From: Phyllobacterium sophorae
GTDB lineage: Bacteria > Pseudomonadota > Alphaproteobacteria > Rhizobiales > Rhizobiaceae
Length of the DNA: 64,000 nucleotides
NCBI RefSeq assembly: GCF_003010965.1
Contig: NZ_PGGM01000006.1
Span: 62,001-126,000 of the forward strand
Direction of reading: 5' to 3'
The position numbers and the translations under genes are program-made. Below are positions 11,056 through 19,578 of this stretch, in pieces; positions within the stretch are counted from its first letter, which is position 1, and the number at the start of each line of letters is the position of its first letter. Under the pieces are notes generated by a model. That model saw only the letters and a program-made list of their open reading frames with translations, was not told the DNA's origin and searched no databases.

Positions 11056-12027
11056 TCAATTGTCATTATTGGGTGGTGTTGTATTCGCAGCCTTCGAGAC
11101 CGGTGCGTTGCGCGACGTGTCGAACAGACCGGCCAGAAGGAAGAGGAAGAGCACGAAGGCAAAAAGCATGACGGCAAGATAGGCGAACCATAGCGCCACC
11201 GGGCGCCACGGCGCACCGCGTGTCCTTGCGTGCAGCATGGCAAAGCCCGCCATCATGAACCCGGCACCAAGCGCCCCGGCAACCGCTGTAGCTGCGTAGC
11301 CCAGACCGCCCGGCAGAAAGCAGGCGGCGCAGGCGACAGCAAAAATAACCAGCGCAGGGCGAGGCATGCGCAGCGCGCGCGGCCAATCGTCCTTTGGCCG
11401 GCGCAACTTGCCGGAAACCGCAGTCAGTCGCAGTGCCAGATAGAGATTGGCGACAATAATCATCACCCATACGGCTGGCTGCAGAGCAGGCAGCACGCGC
11501 ACCACGAACAGTGCCATGTTCTGCGCAACGTCGGCATTCGCGGCAAGGTCCGGATTGCTAGCTGCCAATTGTTGGCCCAGCGACTTTGCGAGTTCGCCAG
11601 CAAGATCGTCGCCGAAACCGATCATGACACCAATGGCGATAAAGCTTGCGCCAACGATCAGGGCAAGCCGCAGCAGCGTATCGGCAAGCGGATACCAGAC
11701 GGTGACATCCTTTGGCCCGCCGATTTCTTCCGCCGGACGGGCCAGACCGGTGAAATAGGAGGCAGCGGCAGCAGGAAGGGCAGTGATCAGAACGATGATA
11801 AGCGCAGCGGTCGGCGCGGCAAGCACAGAAACGGCAACAGCCATTGACAGGGCTGCGATGAAACCTGCGGCTGTGCCCCAGCCGAGTGCGGCTACAAAGA
11901 TTGGCAGCGGCGAGAATAGCAGCAGCGCCATGGCGAGGGTCGATTGCGTAATAACGCCAACCGACAGAAGCGCGGCCGCGAGCCCCGCCAACAATCCAAC
12001 ACCAATATCTCTTGCAGTTAGGTTCAT
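11056..12027 (-). CDS. DUF2232 family membrane protein
   Basis: This is a polytopic inner-membrane protein with about eight hydrophobic segments, for example VGLLAGLAAALLSVGV, ALLLFSPLPIFVAALGWG and LAVMLFAFVLFLFLLAGLF. The segments and the location between rpsR and rplI match the DUF2232 proteins found in this position in rhizobia and Brucella; the function is unknown. I choose the ATG at 12027, which begins MNLTARDIGVG just before the first transmembrane helix (323 residues). An ATG at 12120 would add 31 non-conserved residues directly after a hairpin. The tail is short and polar. Confidence 0.88.
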   Translation of the reverse strand: MNLTARDIGVGLLAGLAAALLSVGVITQSTLAMALLLFSPLPIFVAALGWGTAAGFIAALSMAVAVSVLAAPTAALIIVLITALPAAAASYFTGLARPAEEIGGPKDVTVWYPLADTLLRLALIVGASFIAIGVMIGFGDDLAGELAKSLGQQLAASNPDLAANADVAQNMALFVVRVLPALQPAVWVMIIVANLYLALRLTAVSGKLRRPKDDWPRALRMPRPALVIFAVACAACFLPGGLGYAATAVAGALGAGFMMAGFAMLHARTRGAPWRPVALWFAYLAVMLFAFVLFLFLLAGLFDTSRNAPVSKAANTTPPNNDN

Positions 12028-12135
12028 TTCACTCGCTGTCCTGCTTACCAAAGCAGTTAGAGGCGGTTTTTCAACCAGTTCCTCAACTTGGGTTTTCCAG
12101 TTCGCCAGACCCGCGCCCATCGCGGATGGAGAGAA

Positions 12136-12165
12136 GAAGGCGGCGGGACTAATCCAGCCGCCTTC
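12136..12165 (-). terminator. Hairpin between rpsR and the DUF2232 gene
   Basis: A 9-base GC-rich stem (GAAGGCGGC / GCCGCCTTC) with a 12-base loop starts 9 bases after the rpsR stop and is followed on the minus strand by TTCTCTCC. The T-run is imperfect, so it may reduce rather than stop transcription into DUF2232 and rplI. Confidence 0.5.
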
Positions 12166-12173
12166 AATAGGTC

Positions 12174-12422
12174 TTACTTTACAACGTAAGGCAGCAGGCC
12201 GAGGAAACGGGCGCGCTTGATCGCCTTGGCGAGTTCGCGCTGCTTCTTCTGGCTGACGGCCGTGATACGGGAAGGAACGATCTTGCCACGCTCGGAAATG
12301 TAGCGCGACAGGAGCTTGATGTCCTTGTAGTCGATCTTCGGCGCATTGGCACCCGAGAACGGGCAGGTCTTGCGACGGCGATGGAACGGACGGCGGGTCG
12401 GGATCTGATTGATGTCAACCAT
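12174..12422 (-). CDS. rpsR: 30S ribosomal protein S18
   Basis: S18 binds S6 on the platform of the small subunit. The 82-residue protein has the diagnostic central segment [32 protein letters not shown] in pieces ([18 protein letters not shown]) and the basic end [13 protein letters not shown]. The ATG shares its A with the rpsF stop (TAATG), so translation of S6 and S18 is coupled, matching their one-to-one binding. Confidence 0.99.
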   Translation of the reverse strand: MVDINQIPTRRPFHRRRKTCPFSGANAPKIDYKDIKLLSRYISERGKIVPSRITAVSQKKQRELAKAIKRARFLGLLPYVVK

Positions 12423-12847
12423 TATTCTGCTCCTTCACCGGCTTCGTCACGTGGACGGCGTGGGCGGCGCGGACGGTCGTCATCGCGGCCACCGAACTTG
12501 TTGTCGTCGCGGTCGCGGCGATCGTCACGCCGTGCGAGCATGGCCGACTGGCCTTCCTCGTGTTCGTCAACGCGGATCGTCATGAAACGCAGGACGTCTT
12601 CGTTGATGCGCTGCTGGCGCTCGAGCTCGGCAACGGCTGCTGCAGGAGCAGTGATGTTGAGCAGCGAATAATACGCCTTGCGATTCTTGTTGATACGATA
12701 GGTGAGGGCACGGAGTCCCCAGCTTTCAATACGCCCGACTGTGCCGCCATTGGTCTCGATGATACCCTTGTACTGTTCTACAAGCGCATCGACCTGCTGC
12801 TGCGAAATGTCCTGTCGAGCAAGGAACACATGTTCATAAAGAGCCAT
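12422..12847 (-). CDS. rpsF: 30S ribosomal protein S6
   Basis: The 141-residue protein has the S6 fold motifs [32 protein letters not shown] and [11 protein letters not shown]. The last 40 or so residues form a highly charged Arg/Asp/Pro tail ([10 protein letters not shown] onward), longer than in many bacteria but common in Hyphomicrobiales. GAAAGG lies 8-13 bases upstream of the ATG. It is the first gene of the operon and is preceded by a structured leader at 12966-13010. Confidence 0.98.
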   Translation of the reverse strand: MALYEHVFLARQDISQQQVDALVEQYKGIIETNGGTVGRIESWGLRALTYRINKNRKAYYSLLNITAPAAAVAELERQQRINEDVLRFMTIRVDEHEEGQSAMLARRDDRRDRDDNKFGGRDDDRPRRPRRPRDEAGEGAE

Positions 12848-12965
12848 TGTCTTTGCCTTTCTTCGTTAATATTGCCCGAAATCAACGGTAAACCTCTGCG
12901 AATCTCTCTGCCGGGTGACCGGGGAAGAAAGGACGCTGATGGAGACGATCGAGAGCGGAGACACG

Positions 12966-13010
12966 GGAGGCTGAAGCTTTACGCTTCGACGGATTGTAAT
13001 CCGGCCCTCC
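12966..13010 (-). promoter_or_regulatory. Three-way-junction RNA leader upstream of rpsF
   Basis: On the minus strand, a closing stem (GGAGG / CCTCC) encloses two perfect hairpins. One is CGGAT with ATCCG around a 4-base loop; the other is GAAGC with GCTTC around a 5-base loop. The element starts about 160 bases before the rpsF ATG, within what is probably the 5' UTR. In several bacterial groups, rpsF leaders bind the S6:S18 pair for feedback control. Whether this one does is inference; the base pairing is seen directly. Confidence 0.45.
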
Positions 13011-13112
13011 GTTCAGCCCCCAGCTGACGCCGAGCAATGAACGGGCGGCTTATACGGGCAAACGTTCCAAGAAGCAACCCGGCAGAGGGATTTTCTCAGG
13101 ATGCCGTTTTTA

Positions 13113-13340
13113 TCAGGCAAATGTCAGCTTGTGCGATGGAGCTGGGATTTCCCGCCCTAGTTCACTGGGAGCCTCAATCCAAGCTTCGATGGCGTCATAT
13201 GCATTATGCACGGCCTCTTCAGGCGTATCGCCATCGCTCATGCAGCCAGGAAGATCAGGTACATAGGCGCCGAAGCCGCCGCCATCTTCATCAGCGAGGG
13301 GAGAAACAACGACCGGATATTTACGATAGGTCACGCGCAT
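13113..13340 (-). CDS. hicB: HicB family antitoxin
   Basis: This 75-residue protein has the partial RNase-H-like fold of HicB: a first strand VTYRKYPVVVSPLADEDGGG, the hallmark GFGAYVPDLPGCMSDGDTPEEA, and helix VHNAYDAIEAWIEA. HicB neutralises the HicA mRNA interferase and often represses its own operon. No clear C-terminal DNA-binding domain is present; the protein stops after EIPAPSHKLTFA. Its ATG overlaps the restored end of the frameshifted hicA by about 20 bases, which is the usual hicAB layout. With the toxin broken, the antitoxin may be a relic or act on toxins elsewhere. Confidence 0.88.
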   Translation of the reverse strand: MRVTYRKYPVVVSPLADEDGGGFGAYVPDLPGCMSDGDTPEEAVHNAYDAIEAWIEAPSELGREIPAPSHKLTFA

Positions 13341-13571
13341 TCCTCACAGCTTCGACAAACTCTAAGAGTTTCCTGATATATACAGGCTTGATAGGCTTTT
13401 AAAAGGGATGGTGAGAATCTCAATTTGTGAAGCGTGCGTGATCTTATAGTGCGAGCTACCGGCGCGAGACCTCTCACAAAAAATATCAAACTCTTTACAA
13501 ACCGCCTGTACATCTTCAATGCGCCAGTCTGCCTTCGGATTCCAGCGCATCTGTTCAAGGCGTTTGCTCAT
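13321..13571 (-). pseudogene. hicA: HicA family mRNA interferase toxin, frameshifted
   Basis: From the ATG at 13571 the frame encodes MSKRLEQMRWNPKADWRIED and goes on to the HicA catalytic region RAGSSHYKITH, where the His is the family's active-site residue, and ILTIPFK. It then leaves the family pattern and stops after LSSLYISGNS. In the -1 frame the missing end is present: KPIKPVYIRKLLEFVEAV, then RNARDLS and a stop at 13321-13323. Adding one A to the AAAA run at about 13399-13402 joins the parts into a normal HicA of about 83 residues that overlaps hicB. The gene is therefore a single-base-deletion pseudogene, or the run was misread in assembly. Confidence 0.75.
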
Positions 13572-13757
13572 CGAATACCGCAACAAATAGATTTGGACAA
13601 CTAAGAGAAGGGTATTCGACCACAGTCAATCTATCACTTAGGCTAACACTGGGTAGTCTGGTGTCGGGCCATCCTAGCATGAAAGCTTGACTTCGCGCTT
13701 GGCTATAGGCACATCGCGCGGCAGATTGGCGCTATAGGTTCACTGGAGGCATCGCAC

Positions 13758-14702
13758 ATGTCCATTGCATTCACCTTTCCGGGTCAGGGAAGCCAGGCCG
13801 TAGGCATGGGCAAGGCGCTGGCGGAGAATTTTGCCGAAGCCAAGGCCGTCTTCGATGAGGTGGATGAGGCGCTTGGCGAAAAGCTCTCTTCAATCATTTG
13901 GGATGGACCGGAAGAAACATTGACGCTGACGGCCAATGCGCAGCCGGCGCTGATGGCCGTGTCTATCGCGGTTCTTCGAGTGCTGGAATCGAAAGGTGTG
14001 TCTTTGCAGGACAAGGTTTCCTTTGTCGCGGGTCACTCGCTCGGCGAATATTCTGCACTCTGCGCAGCCGGTACTTTCTCGCTTTCCGATACGGCAAGGC
14101 TCCTGCGCGTTCGTGGCAATGCCATGCAGAAGGCAGTACCCGCGGGCGAGGGTGCAATGGCCGCCATCATCGGTCTTGAACATGAAGATGTCGAAGCCAT
14201 TTGTGCCGAAGCATCCAAACAAGGTCCCGTTCAGATCGCCAATGACAATGGCGGCGGCCAGCTGGTTATTTCCGGAGCAAAGGCGCCCGTAGAAGTCGCT
14301 GCTGCACTCGCGACTGCGAAGGGTGCAAAGCGCGCCCTCATGCTGCCGGTGTCTGCCCCCTTCCATTCCGCACTGATGGAGCCAGCGGCTGCAGCCATGC
14401 GCGAGGCATTGGCACGTGTCACCAAGCGCGATCCCGTTGTCCCGCTCATCGCCAATGTGCGCGCAGCTCCGGTGACGTCCGCAGACGAGATCGCTGCTTT
14501 GCTGGTCGAACAGGTAACAGGACAGGTGCGCTGGCGTGAAACTGTACAATGGTTTGGCGAAAATGATGTGACTACGCTGTATGAGATCGGTGCTGGTAAG
14601 GTGCTGACTGGTCTTGCGCGCCGTATTAATAAGGACATTTCCGGTGTAGCCGTGGGCACCCCGGAGGATATCGATGCGGCGGTAGCTGCCCTGAACGCTT
14701 GA
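13758..14702 (+). CDS. fabD: Malonyl-CoA:ACP S-malonyltransferase
   Basis: FabD loads malonyl groups onto acyl carrier protein for fatty-acid elongation. The 314-residue protein has the substrate motif FPGQGSQAVGMG at 8-19, nucleophile Ser94 in GHSLGEYSA, and catalytic His203 in SAPFHSALM. GGAGG is 9 bases upstream of the ATG. It opens the plus-strand cluster fabD-fabG-acpP-fabF, and the 186 bases between its start and the ATG of hicA, which is transcribed the other way, should hold the promoter. Confidence 0.98.
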   Translation: MSIAFTFPGQGSQAVGMGKALAENFAEAKAVFDEVDEALGEKLSSIIWDGPEETLTLTANAQPALMAVSIAVLRVLESKGVSLQDKVSFVAGHSLGEYSALCAAGTFSLSDTARLLRVRGNAMQKAVPAGEGAMAAIIGLEHEDVEAICAEASKQGPVQIANDNGGGQLVISGAKAPVEVAAALATAKGAKRALMLPVSAPFHSALMEPAAAAMREALARVTKRDPVVPLIANVRAAPVTSADEIAALLVEQVTGQVRWRETVQWFGENDVTTLYEIGAGKVLTGLARRINKDISGVAVGTPEDIDAAVAALNA

Positions 14703-14715
14703 AAAGGAACCCGCA

Positions 14716-15453
14716 ATGTTTGATCTCACAGGCCGTAAGGCTCTTATCACAGGTGCGACAGGTGGAATTGGCGAGGCCATAGCGCGCGCGCTCCACGCCC
14801 AGGGCGCTATCGTTGGTCTGCATGGCACACGTGTCGAAAAGCTTGAAGCTCTCGCGGCTGAACTCGGCGAACGCGTCAAGATCTTTCCGGCTAACCTTTC
14901 CGATAGAGATGAGGTCAAGGCGCTTGGCGAAAAGGCCGAAGCTGATTTGGAAGGCGTTGAAATCCTCGTCAACAATGCAGGAATCACCAAAGACGGGCTT
15001 TTCGTGCGTATGAGTGATGCCGACTGGGACAATGTGCTTGAGGTCAATCTCACCGCTGTCTTTCGTCTGACCCGCGAACTTACCCACCCGATGATGCGCC
15101 GGCGCTACGGCCGGATCATCAATATTACTTCTGTGGTGGGCGTGACCGGCAATCCGGGGCAAACCAACTATGTGGCCTCGAAGGCAGGGATGATTGGCTT
15201 CTCAAAATCTTTGGCGCAGGAAATTGCCAGCCGCAATGTCACCGTCAACTGCGTCGCGCCCGGCTTCATCGAATCGGCGATGACCGACAAGCTCAACGAC
15301 AAGCAGAAGGAGGGCATCATGTCGGCCATTCCGATGCGCCGCATGGGCACTGGCGCCGAGGTTGCATCGTCGGTTGTGTACCTCGCCAGTAGCGAAGCTG
15401 CCTACGTCACGGGCCAGACGATTCATGTCAATGGCGGCATGGCAATGATCTAA
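14716..15453 (+). CDS. fabG: 3-oxoacyl-ACP reductase FabG
   Basis: FabG is the NADPH-dependent reductase of the elongation cycle. In its 245 residues are the nucleotide motif TGATGGIG at 12-19, NNAG at 86-89 and the catalytic set Ser139, Tyr152 and Lys156 (YVASK). The C-terminus GQTIHVNGGMAMI is the usual FabG ending. It lies 13 bases after fabD with AAAGGA upstream. Compared with the other SDRs in the window it matches the canonical length and is placed in the fatty-acid cluster, so the assignment is secure. Confidence 0.97.
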   Translation: MFDLTGRKALITGATGGIGEAIARALHAQGAIVGLHGTRVEKLEALAAELGERVKIFPANLSDRDEVKALGEKAEADLEGVEILVNNAGITKDGLFVRMSDADWDNVLEVNLTAVFRLTRELTHPMMRRRYGRIINITSVVGVTGNPGQTNYVASKAGMIGFSKSLAQEIASRNVTVNCVAPGFIESAMTDKLNDKQKEGIMSAIPMRRMGTGAEVASSVVYLASSEAAYVTGQTIHVNGGMAMI

Positions 15454-15730
15454 GCCGACTGCCTGGGTCGCACGATTGCGCCTGGCGGTACGGTGGGTAT
15501 TGTCCACAATCACATTTATGAGATTGAGGCTGCGAATAAAGCGTGATAAGTCGCGCACCAGTCTGGGTAATCAAACCGATTTGATGCCCTTTCAATTCCG
15601 CAAGGAAAAGAGCCGCGAGGATGGGTGTTTTAGCTGTTAAACAGGGTGAAATGACCATCTTATTGCTTGATTAGAGTCATCCGTGCCGCTAACCAAGGCA
15701 TAGAGAAAAACAACAGGTTGAGGTTTCCAC

Positions 15731-15967
15731 ATGAGTGATACTGCAGAACGCGTCAAGAAAATCGTTATTGAACATCTGGGCGTTGATGCCGAGAAAGTCA
15801 CCGATGGTGCGAGCTTCATCGACGATCTGGGTGCAGACAGCCTTGATACTGTCGAGCTCGTGATGGCTTTTGAAGAAGAGTTCGGCGTTGAAATCCCGGA
15901 CGATGCTGCTGAGACGATTCTGACAGTCGGCGATGCCGTCAAATTCATCGACAAAGCATCTGCCTGA
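15731..15967 (+). CDS. acpP: Acyl carrier protein
   Basis: This acidic 78-residue carrier has the phosphopantetheine site Ser37 in the invariant [12 protein letters not shown]. The N-terminus ([23 protein letters not shown]) is typical of alphaproteobacterial AcpP. A long 277-base gap separates it from fabG; I see no gene in that gap, and it probably carries a dedicated acpP promoter, as expected for one of the cell's most abundant proteins. GAGG is 8 bases before the ATG. Confidence 0.99.
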   Translation: MSDTAERVKKIVIEHLGVDAEKVTDGASFIDDLGADSLDTVELVMAFEEEFGVEIPDDAAETILTVGDAVKFIDKASA

Positions 15968-16077
15968 GTTTCGTTCGGCTCGCCATCGCATGGATCGTGA
16001 TATAAGGTACTCTGCCTTGCTCGTTCATGCATGGGGCCGGAAACAATCATGTTGCGTATGACATTGAAGGATCGGCC

Positions 16078-17340
16078 ATGAGGCGTGTTGTCATAACCGG
16101 CCTTGGGCTGGTGTCTCCTCTTGCATCTGGGGTTGAAGCCACCTGGTCGCGGCTTCTTGCCGGCCAAAGCGGTGCCCGGCGTGTAACTGAATTTGAAGTT
16201 GAAGACCTGCCTTGCAAAATCGCTTGCCGGATTCCGGTAGGCGACGGGACAGATGGTACGTTCAATCCGGACGATTGGATGGAGCCGAAAGAGCAGCGTA
16301 AGGTCGATCCATTCATCATTTACGCCGTTGCAGCTGCCGATCAGGCGCTTGCCGATGCCAAATGGGCACCGGAAAGCGATGAGGACCAGATTCGGACGGG
16401 TGTTCTGATCGGGTCCGGTATTGGCGGTCTCGAAGGTATTGTCGAAGCAGGCTATACGCTGCGCGACAAGGGGCCCCGCCGTATCTCTCCCTTCTTTATT
16501 CCTGGCCGTTTGATCAATCTTGCTTCCGGGCACGTCTCCATCAAGCACAAGCTGCGCGGCCCGAACCATGCGGTCGTTACCGCCTGCTCAACCGGTGCGC
16601 ATGCTATTGGCGACGCATCGCGTTTGATCGCTTTCGGCGATGCGGATGTGATGGTAGCCGGTGGTACGGAGTCGCCGGTCAGCCGGATTTCGTTGGCCGG
16701 CTTTGCTGCTTGCAAGGCTTTGTCCACATCGCGCAATGACGATCCGACCGCCGCATCCCGTCCCTATGATGATGACCGCGATGGTTTCGTCATGGGCGAG
16801 GGCGCCGGTGTCGTTGTCCTTGAGGAGCTGGAGCATGCTCTCGCACGTGGTGCCAGGATATATGCCGAAGTGATTGGCTACGGCCTTTCCGGCGATGCGT
16901 ATCATATCACCGCGCCGTCCGAAGATGGCGACGGTGCGCAGCGCTGCATGGAAATGGCATTGAAGCGCGCCGGGATCACGCCCGACGATATCGACTACAT
17001 CAATTCACATGGTACATCGACCATGGCCGATACGATCGAACTCGGTGCCGTTGAGCGCGTTGTCGGCGATGCGGCATCGAAGATATCGATGTCGTCCACC
17101 AAGTCTTCCATCGGCCATCTCCTCGGGGCTGCCGGTTCGACCGAGGCGGTTTTCTGCGCGCTGGCCATCCGTGACAATATCGCTCCGGCAACCATCAATC
17201 TGGATAAGCCATCCAAGGAAACCAAGATCGATCTGGTTCCGCACAAGCCGCGGGAACGCAAGATCGATATCGCGCTGTCCAATTCCTTCGGATTTGGCGG
17301 CACCAATGCCTCGCTCGTGCTGCGGCGTTACCAGCAGTGA
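16078..17340 (+). CDS. fabF: 3-oxoacyl-ACP synthase II FabF
   Basis: This is the condensing enzyme that elongates acyl-ACP with malonyl-ACP. Starting at the ATG at 16078, which has AAGGAT upstream, it has 420 residues beginning MRRVVITGLGLVSPLASG, the family norm. The catalytic triad is Cys170 (TACSTGAHA), His311 (NSHGTSTM) and His347 (SSIGHLLGAAG). An upstream in-frame ATG at 16027 would add 17 non-conserved residues and lacks a good ribosome site. It follows acpP by 110 bases. Confidence 0.97.
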   Translation: MRRVVITGLGLVSPLASGVEATWSRLLAGQSGARRVTEFEVEDLPCKIACRIPVGDGTDGTFNPDDWMEPKEQRKVDPFIIYAVAAADQALADAKWAPESDEDQIRTGVLIGSGIGGLEGIVEAGYTLRDKGPRRISPFFIPGRLINLASGHVSIKHKLRGPNHAVVTACSTGAHAIGDASRLIAFGDADVMVAGGTESPVSRISLAGFAACKALSTSRNDDPTAASRPYDDDRDGFVMGEGAGVVVLEELEHALARGARIYAEVIGYGLSGDAYHITAPSEDGDGAQRCMEMALKRAGITPDDIDYINSHGTSTMADTIELGAVERVVGDAASKISMSSTKSSIGHLLGAAGSTEAVFCALAIRDNIAPATINLDKPSKETKIDLVPHKPRERKIDIALSNSFGFGGTNASLVLRRYQQ

Positions 17341-17433
17341 TTGATTAATGGCGCAAGCGCTTTCGCGCTTTCGCCATATTCGCAATCGATTCTACCGGCA
17401 GTCGGACCGGATAACATGTCCAGAGGTGCTTGT

Positions 17434-18645
17434 GTGAGCTCAGATCAAGAATCTGGAGAGACAAACGGTTCAGGTGCTGGCAGCATGCCAGAGCGCAAGC
17501 CGATTGTTCCACAATCGGCCTCTGAAGCATTGCGCCCCGAGCCCGGCACACCGCCGCCTGCGCCAAAAAAGCGCTCCCGCCGTGCTCGCAGCCAGATTGT
17601 CGTATTCGCGAATTTCCTGTTGTCACTCGTTGTTCTGGTGGTACTCGTTGCGGCCGCTGCGGTCTATTTCGGCAAGGTAGCATTCAACGCGCCCGGGCCG
17701 ACAGAGGTTACCACCAACTACGTCGTCAAAAGCGGCACCGGAATAATCGAAATTGCAGACGGGCTTGAGCGGCGTGGCATCATTACCGATGCTCGTGTTT
17801 TCAAGTACGGTGTTCAGGCCTATGGCTACCAGCGGGACATGAAGGCGGGAGAATATGAGATCAAGGCACAGGCCTCCATGCGCGAAATCATGGATCTCTT
17901 GCGGAGCGGTAAGTCGGTTCTCCATTCGCTGACGATCCCCGAGGGATTGACCGTCGAGCAGACGTTCCAGCGTATTCGCGAAGACGATGTGCTCACCGGC
18001 GACCTGCCAGCCGTCCTGCCAAACGAAGGTTCGCTGTTTGCAAATACTTTGCGCTTCTCTCGCGGCACGACCCGCGAAGAACTCGTGAAGAAGATGCAGG
18101 CGGATCAGAAGAAACTTGTCGAAGATATCTGGGAGCGCCGTGATCCCACTATTCCGCTAAAGACGATTGAAGAGTTTGTGACGCTGGCTTCCATCGTTGA
18201 GAAGGAAACTGGAAAGGCCGATGAACGTCCGCGCGTCGCCGCCGTTTTCATTAATCGGCTGAACAAGCGCATGCGTCTGCAATCGGATCCGACCATCCTC
18301 TACGGTCTGTTCGGCGGCAAGGGAAAACCCGCCGACCGGCCCATACTCAAGTCAGATCTCGAAAAGCCAACGCCTTACAACACCTATACCGTGAATGGCC
18401 TTCCACCCGGCCCAATTGCCAATCCCGGCCGCGATGCATTGGAGGCCGTTGCTCATCCGTCGCAGACCAAAGATCTCTACTTTGTCGCAGATGGCAGCGG
18501 TGGGCATGTGTTTGCCGAGACGCTTGAAGAACACAATGATAATGTGAAGCGCTGGCGCGAGGTAGAAAAGAACCGTCTGGACGAAGCAGCCAAGGCGGCT
18601 ACCGGAGACAATAACGCCTCGCCGGACGCTGGCAGCGGCAATTAG
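17434..18645 (+). CDS. mltG: Endolytic murein transglycosylase MltG
   Basis: MltG cuts nascent glycan strands in the periplasm and is held in the inner membrane by one helix (IVVFANFLLSLVVLVVLVAAAAVYF). After it come a LysM-like region and the YceG catalytic domain with the key Glu in LASIVEKETG, plus VFINRLNKRMRLQSDPT and TVNGLPPGPIANPG. The cytoplasmic N-terminus is Pro/Glu/Ser-rich. I prefer a GTG start at 17434, with AGAGGT 6 bases upstream; an ATG at 17416 is the alternative. Its place after fabF and before yicC and gmk is conserved in rhizobia. Confidence 0.94.
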   Translation: MSSDQESGETNGSGAGSMPERKPIVPQSASEALRPEPGTPPPAPKKRSRRARSQIVVFANFLLSLVVLVVLVAAAAVYFGKVAFNAPGPTEVTTNYVVKSGTGIIEIADGLERRGIITDARVFKYGVQAYGYQRDMKAGEYEIKAQASMREIMDLLRSGKSVLHSLTIPEGLTVEQTFQRIREDDVLTGDLPAVLPNEGSLFANTLRFSRGTTREELVKKMQADQKKLVEDIWERRDPTIPLKTIEEFVTLASIVEKETGKADERPRVAAVFINRLNKRMRLQSDPTILYGLFGGKGKPADRPILKSDLEKPTPYNTYTVNGLPPGPIANPGRDALEAVAHPSQTKDLYFVADGSGGHVFAETLEEHNDNVKRWREVEKNRLDEAAKAATGDNNASPDAGSGN

Positions 18646-18651
18646 AATTGG

Positions 18652-18678
18652 AAAGGTCTGACCTGATCAGGCCTTTTG
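18652..18678 (+). terminator. Terminator-like hairpin between mltG and yicC
   Basis: A 10-base stem with one G-T wobble (AAAGGTCTGA / TCAGGCCTTT) and a 5-base loop ends in TTTT. It begins 7 bases after the mltG stop and ends only 11 bases before the yicC ATG, next to its ribosome site (GGGGGAAAG). It may stop mltG transcripts or act as an attenuator for yicC. Confidence 0.6.
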
Positions 18679-18688
18679 TGGGGGAAAG

Positions 18689-19576
18689 ATGTCTTTGCAA
18701 AGCATGACGGGATTTGCCCGTCACCTCCGGACCAGCGCAGGTGCGCAGATCTCGTGGGAAATCAAATCTGTCAACGGCAAGGGGTTGGACGTACGCTTCC
18801 GCTTGCCCGCAGGCTTGGAAGCCATTGAGCAGAAAGCGCGCAACCTTTTCAGCCAGCATTTCAAACGCGGCAACTTTCAAGCCGCACTGACGGTCGAAAG
18901 AAGTGCTGGTCTTGCCAAATCAATGGTCAACGAACCGCTGTTAAAGGAGTTGGCTGCGATTGCGGCGCACTTGCGCGAAGAGTATGGGCTTGCGGCTTCG
19001 ACGCCCGAAGGTCTGATGGCCCTACGCGGAGTTCTTGAGGTGCCGCAAGAGGTTATCGGGCCGGAAGCTCAAGCCGAGCTTGAAGGCGCGGTTCTCGCGG
19101 TGCTGGATGAAACGCTCATTCAATTGGCTCACAATCGCGAGGCAGAAGGCAAAGCCCTTGGCGAGATTTTGAGGGTGCAAATTACGACGGTTGAGATGCT
19201 GGTACAACAGGCAAGGCTCGACCCCAGCCGCTCGCTTGATGCTATTCGCGCTCGATTGGCCTCCCAGGTTGCGGTCCTCCTTGATGCCTCTCCGGCCCTT
19301 GATGAGGCCCGGCTGCATATGGAAGCTGCATTCTTGGCAACGAAGGCCGACATCCAGGAAGAGCTCGACCGTCTCGAAATGCATGTCGCATCCGCTCGAA
19401 CCCTTCTCGATGAAGGAAACGGTGTAGGCCGCAAGCTCGACTTTCTGACGCAGGAATTTAACCGCGAGGCAAATACGCTGTGCTCGAAGGCCAATGCAGC
19501 CTCCATTACAACGATCGGGCTTGACCTGAAGGCTGTTGTGGATCAATTGCGCGAGCAGATACAGAATCTGGAGTAG
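18689..19576 (+). CDS. YicC/YloC family endoribonuclease
   Basis: The 295-residue protein starts with the family hallmark MTGFAR ([11 protein letters not shown]), then [18 protein letters not shown], and ends with the DUF1732 signature [24 protein letters not shown]. YicC proteins are endoribonucleases in Escherichia coli and Bacillus, with roles in RNA turnover and stationary-phase fitness. It precedes gmk by 2 bases, a pairing found widely in bacteria. All conserved acidic and Asn residues of the C-terminal signature are visible. Confidence 0.95.
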   Translation: MSLQSMTGFARHLRTSAGAQISWEIKSVNGKGLDVRFRLPAGLEAIEQKARNLFSQHFKRGNFQAALTVERSAGLAKSMVNEPLLKELAAIAAHLREEYGLAASTPEGLMALRGVLEVPQEVIGPEAQAELEGAVLAVLDETLIQLAHNREAEGKALGEILRVQITTVEMLVQQARLDPSRSLDAIRARLASQVAVLLDASPALDEARLHMEAAFLATKADIQEELDRLEMHVASARTLLDEGNGVGRKLDFLTQEFNREANTLCSKANAASITTIGLDLKAVVDQLREQIQNLE

Positions 19577-19578
19577 CC

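Noticed and set aside
13395-13405. Programmed ribosomal frameshifting in hicA
   Set aside because: The site reads TTTTAAAAG, and after a one-base slip the lysine tRNA would face TAA, which pairs poorly. No downstream stem-loop was seen, so a simple deletion is more likely.
13678-13757. TTGACT and TATAGG boxes before fabD as a promoter
   Set aside because: The boxes are only 11 bases apart, which is too close for a standard sigma-70 promoter, and no better-spaced pair was evident.
15637-16569. Minus-strand open frame of 310 codons
   Set aside because: It lies antisense to acpP and fabF, which have all expected motifs. High GC makes such frames common.
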